Of a stretch of 6,283 nt of DNA, positions 6,256 through 6,283 are shown piece by piece. The notes under the pieces are model-generated. The model saw nothing but the letters and a program-made list of their open reading frames with translations. It ran no database searches and was not told the DNA's origin. Position numbers and translations under genes: made by a program. Source of the stretch: an uncultured Pseudomonadales bacterium (GTDB lineage: Bacteria > Pseudomonadota > Gammaproteobacteria > Pseudomonadales > Pseudohongiellaceae); contig CALKDE010000084.1 in the NCBI GenBank assembly GCA_938082955.1, positions 1 to 6,283 of the forward strand, read 5' to 3'. Positions within the stretch are counted from its first letter, which is position 1. Every line of letters begins with the position of its first letter.

Positions 6256-6283
6256 GACTTGTAACCGTATACCTAGTTGTTTA

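Overview
The window is a single minus-strand gene cluster from a gammaproteobacterium. Read in the direction of transcription (from high to low coordinates) the order is pilF/pilW, rodZ, ispG, hisS, yfgM, bamB. This is the well-known rlmN-pilF-rodZ-ispG-hisS-yfgM-bamB-der chromosomal neighbourhood of Gammaproteobacteria. The outer members, rlmN upstream and der downstream, would lie just outside the window if the usual order holds. The presence of pilF, the flavodoxin-type IspG and the base composition (about half G+C by eye) would fit a marine, Cellvibrionales/OMG-like or Pseudomonas-like lineage, but nothing here fixes the genus.

Layout: 5434-6255 encodes the type IV pilus pilotin-like TPR lipoprotein. 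Its end overlaps the start of rodZ (4332-5444), the membrane-anchored cytoskeleton protein of rod shape. Only three bases separate rodZ from ispG (3216-4328), the penultimate enzyme of the MEP isoprenoid pathway. Seventeen bases, including part of a hairpin, separate ispG from hisS (1909-3198), histidyl-tRNA synthetase. A 139-base gap, the only sizeable non-coding stretch, precedes yfgM (1092-1769), the SecYEG/PpiD-associated membrane TPR protein. After 28 more bases comes bamB (1063 down past the window start), the beta-propeller lipoprotein of the BAM outer-membrane assembly machine. No tRNA, rRNA, mobile element, CRISPR or plus-strand gene is supported.

The genes share a broad envelope and growth theme rather than one pathway: pilus secretin assembly, cell shape, isoprenoid precursors (needed for undecaprenyl carrier lipid and quinones), translation, protein export and outer-membrane protein insertion.

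The main anomaly is in bamB. Its frame is lost by one base at about 222-229, inside a conserved propeller strand. The open frame ends at 215, yet convincing BamB sequence continues in another frame to the window edge. Smaller points are an 8-bp hairpin over the ispG stop just ahead of hisS, a 9-bp tandem repeat in the rodZ periplasmic linker, an atypical lipobox in PilF, and a uniquely strong ribosome binding site at yfgM. I do not see an undescribed system here; this is an ordinary core-genome region.
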